Made by a program: the position numbers and the translations under genes. Shown here in pieces: positions 1 to 5,097 of a stretch of 9,473 nt of DNA. A model generated the notes under the pieces. That model ran no database searches, was not told the origin of the DNA, and saw only the letters and a list, made by a program, of their open reading frames with translations. How positions within the stretch are numbered: the first letter of the stretch is position 1; every line of letters begins with the position of its first letter. This DNA comes from Bifidobacteriaceae bacterium (lineage in GTDB: Bacteria; Actinomycetota; Actinomycetes; Actinomycetales; WQXJ01), in the NCBI GenBank assembly GCA_031266115.1, contig JAISBQ010000355.1, positions 1 through 9,473 on the forward strand. The letters run 5' to 3'.

Positions 1-18
1 GTAGACACCACCCAACCA

Positions 19-66
19 GCCTCACCGGTGGCCAGGTTCAACCAGCCACCCGGCCACCGGTGAGGC
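19..66 (-). terminator. Long perfect hairpin downstream of hutH, probable terminator
   Basis: Positions 19-33 and 52-66 are perfectly complementary: a 15-bp GC-rich stem around an 18-base loop. It starts 18 bases after the hutH stop codon in the direction of hutH transcription. No clear T-run follows it on the minus strand, which is common for actinobacterial terminators. Each arm contains the self-complementary octamer CACCGGTG, so other foldings are possible. It could also be a bidirectional terminator shared with a gene left of the window. Confidence 0.6.
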
Positions 67-84
67 ACCCTACGGCGACGACGA

Positions 85-1626
85 TCACCGCGTCCCATCC
101 CCGCCCGCCGCGCGGGCCAACGTGCCATCGCGGACCAGCCGGTGGACGGCTTCGATATCCGGGGCAAGGTAGCGGTCCGGACCGGGGCCGCCCGCCGCCT
201 CGCGCACCGCGGCAACCACGCGCGCCGCACCATCGCCTGGCTGCAGCGGCGCCCGCAGGTCGATGCCCCGTGCGGCCGTCAAGATCTCGATCGCCAGGAC
301 TCGCCCAAGCCCGTCCACCGCCCGGCGCAGCTTACGGCCCGCGGCCCAGCCCATGGACACATGGTCCTCCTGCATCGCCGATGACGGAATCGAATCCACC
401 GACGCCGGCACCGCCACTCGCTTGAGTTCAGACACGAGACTTGCCGCGGTGTAGTGGGCGATCATCAACCCCGAATGCAACCCCGGATCGTGGGCAAGAA
501 ACGCCGGCAGGCCATGATTCCGGGTGACATCCAGCAATCGGTCGGTGCGCCGCTCTGACATGGACGCGACATCGGCCACCGGAATGGCCAGCATGTCCAG
601 CGCATAGGCGACCGGTGCCCCGTGGAAGTTGCCATTCGATTCCAGCGTGCCCAGGTCCGTGATCACCGGATTGTCGATCGCGCTGGCCAGTTCTGTCCCA
701 GCCACGTGCGCCGCGAACCCCAAAACCTCGCGCGCCGCGCCGTGGACCTGAGGGGCGCAGCGCAGCGAATAGGCGTCCTGGACACGCTCCGCTGCCGCGT
801 CCCGGTGATGGGCAAGAATCTGCGAGCCGGCCACCAGCCCCGCGATTCGCCGCGCCGAGGCCCCCTGGCCTGGGTACGGCCGCAACACCTGAATGTGCGG
901 CGCGAACACGGCGGCGCTGCCCGAGGATGCCTCGACACTGAGCGCCGCGGCCACGTCGGCGATATCGAGCAGCCCCTCCAGGTCCGCCAACGCCAATAGG
1001 AGCATCCCGAGCATTCCGTCCGTGCCGTTGATCAGTGCCAAACCCTCTTTGGGTGCCAACGACACCGGCGCCAGGCCGGCGTCAGCGAGCATCTGAGCGA
1101 CCGGGATCGGCTCCCCGTGCGGCCCCAACGCCTCACCTTCGCCCATCACCGCGAGCGCGCAGTGCGCGAGCGGCGCCAAATCCCCCGAGCATCCCAGCGA
1201 GCCGTATTCCCCGACCATCGGCGTGATACCCGCGTTCAGAAGCGCGGCGTACGCCTCGGCGGTGGCGGCGGTGACACCGGTCCGCCCGGTGGCAAGCGTC
1301 GCGAGGCGCAGCACCATCATCGCGCGGACCACCTCGGCCTCCACAGGTGGCCCCGAGGATGCGGCATGGCTTCGCACCACGTTGTGCTGAAGTTCTCGGC
1401 GGAGACCGGCGGGGATCTCCCTGGTCGCGAGCGCCCCAAATCCGGTGGAGACCCCGTAATGAGGCTCCGGATCATCCCCCAGCGCCGCGATGAGATCGGC
1501 CCCACGGACGATGGCGTCCAGCGCCTGACCCGTCAGTTCCGCCCTGGCGCCGTGGCGGGCCACCGCCACCACCTGGGCAGGGGTCAGCGGGTCAGGCGAG
1601 AGCATTACGGGCAGGGACGCAGTCAT
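85..1626 (-). CDS. hutH: Histidine ammonia-lyase
   Basis: The 513-residue cytoplasmic enzyme deaminates L-histidine to urocanate and ammonia, the first step of histidine breakdown. The family's normal length is about 505-515, and the gene looks intact. Visible motifs in order: YGVSTGFG at 57-64 (catalytic Tyr57), the HN pair at 81-82, the prosthetic-group loop GSLGCSGDLAPLAH at 142-155, NGTDGMLG at 200-207, QDAYSLRCAPQVHG at 283-296, SERR at 358-361 and QEDHVSMG at 419-426. The MIO electrophile would form from Cys146-Ser147-Gly148 rather than the commoner Ala-Ser-Gly. As I recall, Cys also occurs in Streptomyces-type enzymes, so this is probably a lineage variant. The ATG at 1626 has an AAGGGA-like ribosome site 8 bases upstream and overlaps the hutI-remnant stop codon as ATGA. 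The neighbouring pathway genes M20, hutF and hutI are reduced to fragments, and hutU is not in the window. Confidence 0.97.
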   Translation of the reverse strand: MTASLPVMLSPDPLTPAQVVAVARHGARAELTGQALDAIVRGADLIAALGDDPEPHYGVSTGFGALATREIPAGLRRELQHNVVRSHAASSGPPVEAEVVRAMMVLRLATLATGRTGVTAATAEAYAALLNAGITPMVGEYGSLGCSGDLAPLAHCALAVMGEGEALGPHGEPIPVAQMLADAGLAPVSLAPKEGLALINGTDGMLGMLLLALADLEGLLDIADVAAALSVEASSGSAAVFAPHIQVLRPYPGQGASARRIAGLVAGSQILAHHRDAAAERVQDAYSLRCAPQVHGAAREVLGFAAHVAGTELASAIDNPVITDLGTLESNGNFHGAPVAYALDMLAIPVADVASMSERRTDRLLDVTRNHGLPAFLAHDPGLHSGLMIAHYTAASLVSELKRVAVPASVDSIPSSAMQEDHVSMGWAAGRKLRRAVDGLGRVLAIEILTAARGIDLRAPLQPGDGAARVVAAVREAAGGPGPDRYLAPDIEAVHRLVRDGTLARAAGGDGTR

Positions 1627-1812
1627 GTCGGGATTCCCTTCTGATAGACGCGACCCACCAACCCCACCCCCGGGCGATAGGCGACATGCGTGTATGACGG
1701 CGGCGTCATAGGAACGCCCCGCCGTCCGGGCTTCGAACTCGTCGGCTCGGTCGCCAGCGAAGACCAGGTGGGTGTGGCGGTCGACAAACCCGGGAACAGC
1801 ACCGGCGCCGCC
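1623..1812 (-). pseudogene. hutI: Imidazolonepropionase remnant (hutI), internally deleted
   Basis: Two pieces of HutI (normally about 400 residues) survive. The front piece reads PGFVDRHTHLVFAGDRADEF followed by EARTAGRSYDA, about 1800-1702. It carries the HxH metal-binding strand of imidazolonepropionase. The tail piece reads PPSYTHVAYRPGVGLVGR and then VYQKGIPT with a stop at 1623-1625, in a different frame. It matches the typical HutI ending (APSYxHxAYRPGVPLV). More than 300 residues between them are missing. The apparent join, near 1700-1709, lies in a GACGCCGCC-like stretch that both halves could share. The front piece is in the same frame as hutH with no stop between, but it has no ATG, GTG or TTG codon before the hutH ATG, so no fusion protein is expected. 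The tail's stop overlaps the hutH start as ATGA, the original operon junction. Nothing functional can be made from it. Confidence 0.85.
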
Positions 1813-1838
1813 GATGATCGCCCGCGACGATCGCCCGC
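1813..1838. repeat. 13-bp tandem duplication at the hutF/hutI join
   Basis: Positions 1813-1825 and 1826-1838 are adjacent 13-base units (GATGATCGCCCGC and GACGATCGCCCGC) differing at one base. They sit where the hutF-like start runs out and hutI-like sequence begins, so they may be a scar of the deletion or a slippage site. Confidence 0.75.
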
Positions 1839-1858
1839 GCCGCCCAGAACTCCCTCAT
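1817..1858 (-). pseudogene. hutF: Formimidoylglutamate deiminase start remnant (hutF-like)
   Basis: An ATG at 1856-1858 overlaps the stop of the preceding M20 remnant as ATGA. It begins a reading frame MREFWAARAIVAGD that resembles the N-terminus of HutF enzymes (aromatic-Trp-Ala-x-x-Ala near the start). After about 14 codons the frame turns into arginine-rich nonsense that is really hutI sequence read in the wrong frame, and it stops at 1706-1708. HutF (about 450 residues) converts N-formimidoyl-glutamate to N-formylglutamate. The assignment rests on this short match, on the intact start overlap, and on the known M20 - hutF - hutI order of actinobacterial hut clusters. It is less certain than the neighbouring M20 and hutI fragments. 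Confidence 0.5.
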
Positions 1859-1980
1859 CGGGTGAGTTCCGCCAAGACGGCATTGAGGCTGTCCACCCCG
1901 GCGGCGATGTCCTGCTCCGTACAGTGCTCGGAGGGTGTGTGCGAAGCTCCGGTGGGACGGACCAGGCGAGGGGATGTCAT
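1855..1980 (-). pseudogene. M20 amidohydrolase (allantoate amidohydrolase-like) C-terminal remnant
   Basis: This is a 41-codon frame from an ATG at 1978-1980 to a TGA at 1855-1857. After four residues it reads RLVRPTGASHTPSEHCTEQD and then IAAGVDSLNAVLAELTR. This is the C-terminal signature of M20-family allantoate or N-carbamoyl amino acid amidohydrolases (FVRNPTGxSHxPxE, then a final helix xxGVxxLxxVLxxL). Enzymes of this type lie between hutU and hutF in actinobacterial hut clusters, where they probably act on formylglutamate-type substrates. About 90 percent of the roughly 400-residue protein, including all metal ligands except the region around this His, is missing. The ATG overlaps the iclR stop as ATGA and the stop overlaps the hutF-like start as ATGA. 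The gene therefore seems to have lost its interior while keeping both ends. A short peptide could be translated but would not be an enzyme. Confidence 0.75.
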
Positions 1981-2693
1981 GAGGCTCCCGCGGTGTCGGG
2001 TTCGCTGCCGCCGGGCGCCGGTGCCGGGGCGCGGGCGAGGGCGGGGGTACCGGTCAGACGGGCGGACAGGTCCTGAGTCACGCGAGCTAACCGGACTCCC
2101 AGATCCTCGGTGCGCTCGCCGTCCACGCGATAGCTCGGCACCAGGAGGCTGAGGGCCGCGACGGTGCGTTCACGCAGGCGGATCGGGGCGCAGATGGCGG
2201 TGACATCGTCTTCGACGCCGCGGGCAACGGCGACATAGCCAGATGCGGGCACCTCTTCGCGCAGCACGGCTCCCGCCGCGGAACCGTCCAACCGAACCGT
2301 GCGGCCCACCCAGCTGACGTGGCGCACCGAGTGGGTGCCCTCGGTGATCGCGAGGTACACGGCGGTGGATCCATGGCCACGCACGGACAGGTAGACCGAT
2401 TCGCCTGTGGCGGCGGCCAGGTCATCCATGGCCGGGGCGCAGAGCCGCACGAGGAACTGCTCTGACATGGCGGCGGCACCCAGTTGGACGATGAGTGTCC
2501 CGGGACCGTACCGGCCCTCGGCATCCCGTGCGACAAATCCTGCGGCTTCGAGGGTCCTGAGTAGACGTAACGCCGTGGAGATGGCGAGCTCGGTGGTCCT
2601 GGCGGCGTCCGAGAGCGTGATGGGACCGGCTTGGCAGGCGGCTGTGAGGAGAGCCAGGGCGCGTTCGACGGCGCGGGCGGATGAACTGGCCAT
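1977..2693 (-). CDS. IclR-family transcriptional regulator, probable hut regulator
   Basis: A 238-residue DNA-binding regulator. Residues about 5-60 form the winged helix-turn-helix typical of IclR proteins: ARAVERALALL, then a Thr-rich helix-turn-helix and TALRLLRTLEAAGFV. Residues about 70-220 form the GAF-like effector-binding domain (CAPAMDDLAAATGESVYLSV, later the GSAAGAVL segment and ICAPIRLRERTVAALSLLVP). The C-terminus ends in an Ala/Pro-rich tail. I chose the ATG at 2693 because it begins just before the HTH as in relatives. A GTG at 2729 would add 12 residues without homology, and neither start has a strong ribosome site. Its stop overlaps the next frame as ATGA, so it was the first gene of the hut operon. 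It probably senses histidine, urocanate or a pathway product and controls the locus, but the ligand is inferred from position only. Confidence 0.9.
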   Translation of the reverse strand: MASSSARAVERALALLTAACQAGPITLSDAARTTELAISTALRLLRTLEAAGFVARDAEGRYGPGTLIVQLGAAAMSEQFLVRLCAPAMDDLAAATGESVYLSVRGHGSTAVYLAITEGTHSVRHVSWVGRTVRLDGSAAGAVLREEVPASGYVAVARGVEDDVTAICAPIRLRERTVAALSLLVPSYRVDGERTEDLGVRLARVTQDLSARLTGTPALARAPAPAPGGSEPDTAGAS

Positions 2694-2751
2694 AGTGTTA
2701 CATCCGTCCGTGTCTCGCACCCGGCACACTCGCCCTGGCCCTCACGGCGCC

Positions 2752-2780
2752 ATTATGACAAGTTCGCCGCCAGTTGAAAA
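2752..2780 (-). promoter_or_regulatory. Candidate iclR promoter
   Basis: On the minus strand TTTTCA (2780-2775) and CATAAT (2757-2752) are separated by 17 bases, giving 4/6 and 5/6 matches to -35 and -10 consensus. A transcript would start near 2745, just upstream of both possible iclR starts. Three AGTT steps at 2761, 2772 and 2780, two within AAGTTC, lie inside it and could be operator elements. This is seen by eye only. Confidence 0.35.
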
Positions 2781-2820
2781 GTTCTTGCCGTCAGACGCAA
2801 AGTCCCAGCGTGAGGGCGGG

Positions 2821-2829
2821 TTGTCCACA
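2821..2829 (+). promoter_or_regulatory. DnaA-box-like sequence upstream of tag
   Basis: TTGTCCACA is an exact match to the DnaA box favoured in high-GC actinobacteria. It lies 34 bases before the tag start. It is a single box, so it is not an origin. It could place tag under DnaA control or be chance. Confidence 0.35.
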
Positions 2830-2863
2830 GTCTGTTCCATCGCTGCGCGGGAGATGGGGGACG

Positions 2864-3451
2864 ATGGACGCCATGAGTACCGAGAACCCACCGCTGCGCT
2901 GCTTCGGGTCTGGCGATGCGACCTACGCCCTCTACCACGACACCGAGTGGGGCGTGCCCGTCCACGGCGAGCCGGAGTTGCTGGAGCGCCTCGTCTTGGA
3001 GGGGTTCCAGTCCGGTCTGTCCTGGTTGACAGTCCTGCGGCGCCGCGAGGCGTTCCGTGAGGCGTTTGCAGGGTTCGACCCCAGGACCGTTGCCGCCTTC
3101 ACCGACGATGACGTCGCTCACCTCCTCGCCAACCCCCGCCTCATCCGCAACGAACGCAAGATTCGTGCCGCCGTCGCGAATGCCCAGGCCCTGAGGGCCC
3201 TGCACGAAGGTGGCGGGACGCTTGAGGCGATGATCTGGTCTCATGTCCCGATCCGCCATCGTCGGCCGCACGCATGGAGCGAGGTGCCGCCCACCACGGA
3301 CGAGGCCAAAGAGTTGACCCGCTCCCTCAAGGCCGCCGGTTTCACGTGGGTCGGCCCGGTCACCATCTACGCAACCATGCAGGCGTGCGGCGTGGTCAAC
3401 GACCACCTCGTGGGATGCCCGGCCGGCGACGCCATCGACGAGGCGGGCTGA
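2864..3451 (+). CDS. tag: DNA-3-methyladenine glycosylase I
   Basis: Base-excision repair enzyme that cuts the N-glycosidic bond of 3-methyladenine in alkylated DNA. It has 195 residues from the ATG at 2864 (E. coli Tag has 187). The zinc site typical of Tag is complete: Cys13 in RCFGSG, His25 in YHDTEWGVP, and His181 and Cys185 in NDHLVGC. The base-binding Glu46 sits in LEGFQSGLSWLTVLRRRE. The E. coli motif has EGQQAG here; EGFQ is, as I recall, common in actinobacteria. ACGVVNDH and the GPVTIYATMQA segment complete the family signature. GGGAG at 2849-2853 lies 10 bases before this ATG. A second in-frame ATG at 2873 would give 192 residues. It is the only plus-strand gene, divergent from iclR and convergent with the toxin gene, so it is probably transcribed alone. 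Confidence 0.96.
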   Translation: MDAMSTENPPLRCFGSGDATYALYHDTEWGVPVHGEPELLERLVLEGFQSGLSWLTVLRRREAFREAFAGFDPRTVAAFTDDDVAHLLANPRLIRNERKIRAAVANAQALRALHEGGGTLEAMIWSHVPIRHRRPHAWSEVPPTTDEAKELTRSLKAAGFTWVGPVTIYATMQACGVVNDHLVGCPAGDAIDEAG

Positions 3452-3460
3452 ACACGGCTG

Positions 3461-3784
3461 TCAGCGAAGGCCTAAACTCAACACTGCGGCGAGGGCCTGA
3501 TCGACCCGGCGCAACTCTTCGGGGTCAAGACGTCCTGCAAAGGCGCCCAGACGCGTGGTCGGGTCAACGACGGCGGTCTGTTCCACCAGAATCCGTGTGG
3601 CCACGCCCTTCACGGTGATTTCAGGGCGAAACGATGCCGGCCTCGCGGCGGTCGAGGTCGGCGCCACGAGACAGGTGGACAGCAGCAGATCGTCGGATTG
3701 CACGACCACCGCGTAACGCCGCCCCCGTTGCTCATGGCCCTGCGCATCTCGCGGAGCACGCAGTTCATACAGGTCACCACGCAT
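3461..3784 (-). CDS. MazF/PemK-like endoribonuclease toxin
   Basis: A 107-residue protein of the CcdB/PemK beta-barrel fold, the usual size for MazF. The N-terminus MRGDLYELRAP and the loop GHEQRGRRYAVVVQSD (16-31) match the family's substrate-binding loop with its conserved Arg. LSTCLVAPTST (35-45) supplies the catalytic Thr/Ser position, and RILVEQTAVVDPTTRLG (64-80) is the dimer strand region. Such toxins cut mRNA or tRNA at short motifs and halt growth when not bound by their antitoxin. The ATG at 3784 lies inside the last codons of the antitoxin gene (11-base overlap), so translation is probably coupled. The frame can be extended upstream to 3841, but those residues show no homology and lie inside the antitoxin gene. 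It ends 9 bases from the stop of the convergent gene tag. Confidence 0.9.
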   Translation of the reverse strand: MRGDLYELRAPRDAQGHEQRGRRYAVVVQSDDLLLSTCLVAPTSTAARPASFRPEITVKGVATRILVEQTAVVDPTTRLGAFAGRLDPEELRRVDQALAAVLSLGLR

Positions 3785-4007
3785 TGATGTCGGCCAGGTC
3801 GGAGGCGAGAGACAACATCTCGGCACGGTCGGCCGGGTCATCCCGAAGAGCCGCCGATTCGCAGCGCAGTTCCTGTGCCTGCAGCCGCCTGGACTGTGCG
3901 ATCAACGCCGCTCTGGTCGATTCAGACTTGTCCGCACCCGTGTGCTCCTGGATGTAGGCCAACGCCGACGATGACTCGGCGTCCAATCTGACTGTCAACG
4001 ACAACAC
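3774..4007 (-). CDS. MazE-like ribbon-helix-helix antitoxin
   Basis: A 77-residue protein. Residues 3-8 (SLTVRL) form the DNA-binding beta strand, and about 10-21 and 28-38 (TGADKSESTRAALIAQS spans the turn and second helix) form the two helices of a ribbon-helix-helix domain. The charged second half ends in AEMLSLASDLADINAW, a short amphipathic tail of the kind that binds and neutralises MazF-type toxins. It precedes and overlaps the toxin gene, the usual antitoxin-first order with autoregulation of a shared promoter. I chose the GTG at 4007 because the RHH strand starts there. It has no ribosome site, and a TANNNT -10 element 7 bases upstream suggests a leaderless mRNA. TTG at 4004 is an alternative. 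The gene lies 25 bases after ispE. Confidence 0.85.
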   Translation of the reverse strand: MLSLTVRLDAESSSALAYIQEHTGADKSESTRAALIAQSRRLQAQELRCESAALRDDPADRAEMLSLASDLADINAW

Positions 4008-4014
4008 ACCACAG

Positions 4015-4020
4015 ATGGTA
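4015..4020 (-). promoter_or_regulatory. Possible leaderless -10 element of the toxin-antitoxin operon
   Basis: TACCAT (4020-4015, minus strand) fits the actinobacterial TANNNT -10 motif and ends 7 bases before the antitoxin GTG, the spacing expected if transcription starts at the start codon. No recognisable -35 lies upstream, where ispE's coding end begins. A small palindrome TGTCAACGACA at 3993-4003, over the first codons, could be the antitoxin's operator. Confidence 0.4.
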
Positions 4021-4032
4021 CTGCACCACGTC

Positions 4033-5097
4033 TTACGCTTCGTCCAACAGAGGGTGGGCGCCGCCGGGGACGGCTCGCGCGACGGTCGCGGCGCAGGCCA
4101 GCGGTTCGGAGCGCAGGGTTGCCGCGATCCGGACGGCCGCATCGTGAGACGCGCTCAGCGCGGCGATGGTTGGTCCGGACCCGGAGACCACCGCGCCCAG
4201 GGCGCCGGCCGCCAGCGCTGCGCTCAACCTCGCGCCCAACTCCGGGGCGGCTGCCAGCGCGCATGGTTGGAGATCGTTGACCAGGAGACGCCCCACCTCA
4301 GGGAGGTCCCCGCGCGTCAACGCCTCAATGAGGTGCGCCGGTCGCTGGAGCCCCACCTCTGCGGGGCTCGCCGGGTGAAGCTGGCGACGGGCAGCGGGCC
4401 CCCTCGGCGTCACGTTCGACCCAGCCTCGCCGGCTCGGCCCGCGTGACTCAGTCCGGCTGTTCCACCGGCTCTGTCCACCTCGCCCGGCACACCGGTCGA
4501 ACCCCGAGCCAGACGGCCGTGCGCGCGGTCCCAGGCAGCGAACATCTCCGGGGTGGCCAGACCCCGGTCACTCGTGATCAGCACCCACCACACGTCGGTG
4601 GCGACGGGCAGCGGCTCCAGAGTCTCACCCCGCCCGCGTCCGAGCGCCGTGCCTCCCATCAGGGCAAACGGGACGTCCGCGCCGAGGGCAGCGGCGACCT
4701 CCCGCAGGTCATCCGGTGCCAAACCCGTCTCCCAGAGGGCGTCGCAGGCGAGCAGGGTCGCTGCGGCATCGGCGGATCCTCCTGCCAGACCTCCGGCCAC
4801 GGGGATCGTCTTGTCGATCTCAATGTCCACCGCTACGTCCACGCCTGCCCGTCGAGCCAATGCGCGAGCCGCGCGGGCGGCGAGATTCGTCTCATCGCGC
4901 GGCACTCGCGGCGCGCCGACACCGGCGACATTGATTCGGACTCCCGGGGCGTCCCGGAGCGTCACCGTCACACGTTCCCACAGGTCAACCGCCTGAAACA
5001 CGGTACATAGCGGGTGGTAGCCGTCGGGGCCGCGCTCCCCCACACCCAAGTGGAGGTTGAGCTTCGCCGGTGCGACCGCCACCGCCTGCCGCGTCAC
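4033..5097 (-). CDS. ispE: 4-diphosphocytidyl-2-C-methyl-D-erythritol kinase
   Basis: GHMP-family kinase that phosphorylates CDP-methylerythritol with ATP in the MEP pathway to isoprenoid precursors; cytoplasmic and normally essential. The protein has 354 residues against about 280-315 for most relatives. Motifs: PAKLNLHLGVG at 10-20 (catalytic Lys12), the phosphate-binding loop PVAGGLAGGSADAAA at 99-113, GADVPFALMGGTALGRGRGE at 139-158 (catalytic Asp141), VNDLQP at 273-278 and the third GHMP motif VSGSGPTIAAL at 304-314. Between the two halves, residues about 197-252 form a Gly/Ala/Arg/Pro-rich insertion unlike the usual short linker. All catalytic motifs are intact, so it should be active. 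The GTG start at 5097 overlaps the rsmA stop as GTGA, which decides the start and implies translational coupling. The stop is followed after 25 bases by the antitoxin gene. Confidence 0.96.
   Translation of the reverse strand: MTRQAVAVAPAKLNLHLGVGERGPDGYHPLCTVFQAVDLWERVTVTLRDAPGVRINVAGVGAPRVPRDETNLAARAARALARRAGVDVAVDIEIDKTIPVAGGLAGGSADAAATLLACDALWETGLAPDDLREVAAALGADVPFALMGGTALGRGRGETLEPLPVATDVWWVLITSDRGLATPEMFAAWDRAHGRLARGSTGVPGEVDRAGGTAGLSHAGRAGEAGSNVTPRGPAARRQLHPASPAEVGLQRPAHLIEALTRGDLPEVGRLLVNDLQPCALAAAPELGARLSAALAAGALGAVVSGSGPTIAALSASHDAAVRIAATLRSEPLACAATVARAVPGGAHPLLDEA
4342..4509 (-). other. Low-complexity insertion within ispE
   Basis: Codons about 197-252 of ispE encode a hydrophilic Gly/Ala/Arg/Pro/Ser-rich segment with no recognisable fold, in frame and without stops. 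The DNA contains imperfect direct repeats (CCGGCTGTTCCA and CCGGCTCTGTCCA, about 4452-4477) that suggest growth by slippage. Confidence 0.6.

Noticed and set aside
60..1644. Several plus-strand open frames opposite hutH
   Set aside because: They are Arg/Pro/Ala-rich, have no family motifs, and lie antisense to a gene with complete active-site motifs; long antisense frames are expected at this GC content.
1626..1854. A possible HutI-HutH fusion, since the hutI front piece is in frame with hutH without a stop
   Set aside because: No ATG, GTG or TTG codon occurs in that frame between the stop at 1855-1857 and the hutH ATG, which has its own ribosome site.
1623..1883. An 86-codon minus-strand frame that might be a small gene
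   Set aside because: Its first part is M20 and hutF sequence in the wrong frame and only the last 26 or so codons are hutI tail, so it is an accident of the deletions rather than a gene.
1690..2152. Plus-strand frames opposite the hut remnants and the end of iclR
   Set aside because: No recognisable motif; the opposite strand explains the region through hut fragments and the IclR coding sequence.
4015..5010. A 331-codon plus-strand frame opposite ispE
   Set aside because: It is antisense to ispE, which has all three GHMP motifs; the translation is low-complexity with no family resemblance.
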